The position numbers and the translations under genes are program-made. From positions 1 to 7,102 of the forward strand of contig CANIXE010000114.1 of NCBI GenBank assembly GCA_947470885.1: a stretch of DNA of 7,102 nucleotides, written 5' to 3'. The stretch comes from Planctomycetota bacterium. Lineage in GTDB: Bacteria; Planctomycetota; UBA11346. The notes under the pieces were generated by a model. It did not search any database and was not told where the DNA came from. It saw only the letters and a list, made by a program, of their open reading frames with translations. Shown here one piece after another: positions 5,472-7,102 of this stretch (position 1 is the stretch's first letter; every line of letters begins with the position of its first letter).

Positions 5472-6881
5472 ATGACCAGCTTCCTGACCCCTGATTTCCT
5501 GTTGGACACCCCCCAGGCCCGGCGCCTGTACCATGAGGTGGCGGCGGACCTGCCGATCATCGACTATCACTGCCACCTGCCGCCGGAACTGGTGGCCCGG
5601 GACCACCGCTTCGCCAACCTGGGGGAGATCTGGCTGAAGGGCGACCATTACAAATGGCGGGCGATGCGCTCCAATGGAATCGCCGAACAGTACTGCACCG
5701 GAGGGGCCAGCGATTTTGAAAAGTACCAACAGTGGGCCGCCACTGTGCCCAAGCTGTTGCGCAATCCCCTGTACCACTGGTCTCACCTGGAACTGCGCCG
5801 ACCCTTCGGGATCAGCGATCGCACCCTGTCCCCGGCCACCGCCCAGGGAATTTGGGACGAGTGCAATGCCAAGCTGGCTACGCCGGCGTTTTCCGCCCGG
5901 GGGATCATGGCCCAGATGCGGGTGGAACTGGTGTGCACCACCGACGATCCCATCGACAACCTGGAGCACCACCGGGCCCTGGCCGCCGATCCCACGGCGA
6001 AGGTGCGGATGCTCCCCACTTGGCGCCCGGACCGGGCGATGGCCATCGAAGATCCGGTGAAATTCAACGCCTACGTGGATCGTCTAGGGACGGTGGCGGA
6101 TCTGAACATCAGCACCTTCCAGGACCTGCTGAAGGCCTTAGGCAAACGTCACGATTATTTCCATGCCCAGGGCTGCCGCTTGTCGGACCACGGCCTGGAA
6201 GGCTTCCCCGCAAATCCCGCCGACGATGGCCTGGCGACGACGATCTTCGCGTCCATCCGGTCCGGAGGCTCGGTGTCCCCGGATTCCATCGATCGCTTCC
6301 AGGCGCGAATGATGGACGAGTTGGCCCTGTTGGACCACGCCAAGGGCTGGGTTCAACAGCTCCACCTCGGCGCCCTGCGCAATCCCAATCCCCGGATGTT
6401 CCGCACCCTCGCGCCGGATACCGGTTGGGACTGCATTTCGGCCAAGGACTACGTGCGCCCCCTGGCCCAATTCCTCGGTCGACTGGATGATCGCAACGCC
6501 CTCCCCCGAACCATCCTCTACAACCTGAACCCCCGGGATAACGAAGCCCTGGCCGTCCTCTGCGGTAGCTTCCAGGATGGTTCCGTCGCCGGCAAAATGC
6601 AGTTCGGATCAGCCTGGTGGTTCCTCGACCAGCTGGACGGAATGACCCGGCAAATCGAAAACCTAAGCCAACTGGGCCTGCTGTCCCGATTCGTGGGCAT
6701 GCTCACCGACAGCCGCAGCTTCCTGAGCTACACCCGCCACGAATACTTCCGCCGCCTGATCTGCCGCATCCTCGGCCAGGACATGGCGAAGGGCCTGGTG
6801 CCCGATGACCACGCCCTGGTGGGGGAACTGATCGCGGATGTCAGCTACCGGAATGCGAAGGGGTATTTCCCGTTCGGCTGA
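5472..6881 (+). CDS. uxaC: Glucuronate isomerase (uronate isomerase)
   Basis: This 469-residue protein matches the E. coli UxaC length (470). It isomerises D-glucuronate to D-fructuronate (and D-galacturonate to D-tagaturonate), the entry step of the pathway, in the cytoplasm. It is a TIM-barrel member of the amidohydrolase superfamily. The first-strand metal motif is DYHCHLPP (31-38, His33 and His35). Other family blocks are VCTTDDP (154-160), PTWRPDRA (182-189), RLSDHGLE (236-243), QLHLGALRNPNPRMF (296-310), GWDCIS (318-323), LYNLNPRDN (349-357), WWFLDQLDGMTRQ (382-394) and GMLTDSRSFLSYTRHEYFRR (409-428), where Asp413 is the likely strand-8 acid. A GGAG site 6 nt upstream and the conserved N-terminal spacing support the start at 5472; the frame stays open upstream inside uxuB, but that part is not homologous. 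It is the last gene of the cluster, followed by 79 nt and then the palindromic repeat. Confidence 0.98.
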   Translation: MTSFLTPDFLLDTPQARRLYHEVAADLPIIDYHCHLPPELVARDHRFANLGEIWLKGDHYKWRAMRSNGIAEQYCTGGASDFEKYQQWAATVPKLLRNPLYHWSHLELRRPFGISDRTLSPATAQGIWDECNAKLATPAFSARGIMAQMRVELVCTTDDPIDNLEHHRALAADPTAKVRMLPTWRPDRAMAIEDPVKFNAYVDRLGTVADLNISTFQDLLKALGKRHDYFHAQGCRLSDHGLEGFPANPADDGLATTIFASIRSGGSVSPDSIDRFQARMMDELALLDHAKGWVQQLHLGALRNPNPRMFRTLAPDTGWDCISAKDYVRPLAQFLGRLDDRNALPRTILYNLNPRDNEALAVLCGSFQDGSVAGKMQFGSAWWFLDQLDGMTRQIENLSQLGLLSRFVGMLTDSRSFLSYTRHEYFRRLICRILGQDMAKGLVPDDHALVGELIADVSYRNAKGYFPFG

Positions 6882-6931
6882 TGGCCCAGGGAACGCCGGC
6901 ATCAGCTCGACTCCGGTGGCATGACATGACC

Positions 6932-7058
6932 CGAAAATGGTCAGGGACTTGCGATGGCCACTGGGAGCGCCGAGCGCCAGCTCGGCCTCGGGATGACGCG
7001 CGACCTGATTTCCGCGCCAGTCATCGCTGACGATATAACCGAAGCCAAGCTGGCGCTC
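6932..7058. repeat. Structured palindromic intergenic repeat, copy B (partly decayed)
   Basis: The left part 6961-6993 matches copy A (569-601) with one mismatch, in the same orientation. The outer stem survives as 6972-6986 with 7044-7058 (14 of 15 positions pair), but the outermost 8 bp of the right arm are lost. The centre folds into 6992-7002 with 7013-7025 (11 pairs, a 2-nt bulge). Similarity to copy A seems to start at CGAAAAT (6932-6938). It lies 79 nt after uxaC, in the position expected for a transcription-end or mRNA-stabilising structure; no T-run follows. Apparent coding frames through it on the minus strand are artefacts of the palindrome. Confidence 0.75.
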
Positions 7059-7102
7059 CGTAACCCACAACGCCCTCACCGTCTACCGCGCCTTGCGCCC
7101 GA
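7059..7102. other. Right edge, no recognisable feature
   Basis: The last 44 bases after repeat copy B show no start codon with a ribosome binding site, no recognisable protein end and no clear structure. The stretch is too short to decide whether a gene lies just outside the window. Confidence 0.4.

Noticed and set aside
4517..5560. Long open frame of 347 codons on the minus strand
   Set aside because: It lies opposite uxuB and the start of uxaC, has a Gly/His/Gln-rich composition typical of reading GC-rich genes backwards, and shows no family motif.
6927..6943. TGACC/GGTCA hairpin after uxaC as an intrinsic terminator
   Set aside because: The stem is only 5 bp and no T-run follows; the nearby repeat copy B is a stronger structure.

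Overview
The window is GC-rich, densely packed bacterial DNA with a carbohydrate-utilisation locus on its right half. The source is most plausibly a member of the Verrucomicrobiota (possibly Opitutales-like). This is inferred from gene style, from an SDR-type mannonate oxidoreductase set beside uxuA and uxaC, and from palindromic GAGCGCCGAGCGCCAGCTCG-type intergenic repeats. The sequence alone does not prove it.

Left part (1-1393): the C-terminal half of an RNA 3'-terminal phosphate cyclase (rtcA, +) enters from the left edge. It converges on a minus-strand gene for a membrane-anchored rhodanese (rhodanese domain plus YgaP-like two-helix tail). The convergent gap (513-700) holds a 105-bp structured palindromic repeat, copy A. 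A 126-bp divergent gap separates the rhodanese from the next genes.

Middle (1394-2610): a lipoate-protein-ligase-A-family gene overlaps by 4 bp a small gene for a protein with an N-terminal membrane anchor and a probable NTF2-like domain. The two look like one translational unit of unknown role.

Right part (2706-6881): a glucuronate catabolic operon. UxaC isomerises D-glucuronate to D-fructuronate, an SDR-type UxuB (B. subtilis YjmF-like) reduces this to D-mannonate, and UxuA dehydrates D-mannonate to 2-keto-3-deoxy-D-gluconate. Between uxuA and uxuB lies a 201-codon open frame resembling the N-terminal sugar-binding jelly roll of GH2 enzymes but with no catalytic barrel. It has looser codon use, no clear ribosome binding site and a 4-bp ATGA overlap with uxuB. 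It may be a remnant of a beta-glucuronidase-like enzyme or a reduced stand-alone protein. KDG kinase, KDPG aldolase, a transporter and a regulator are not in the window.

After uxaC a second, decayed copy of the palindromic repeat (copy B) lies in the same orientation. The two copies share a 33-nt block with one mismatch and an internal stem with a compensatory base-pair change, which suggests a dispersed, structurally constrained element. No tRNA, rRNA, CRISPR array or transposase gene was seen.
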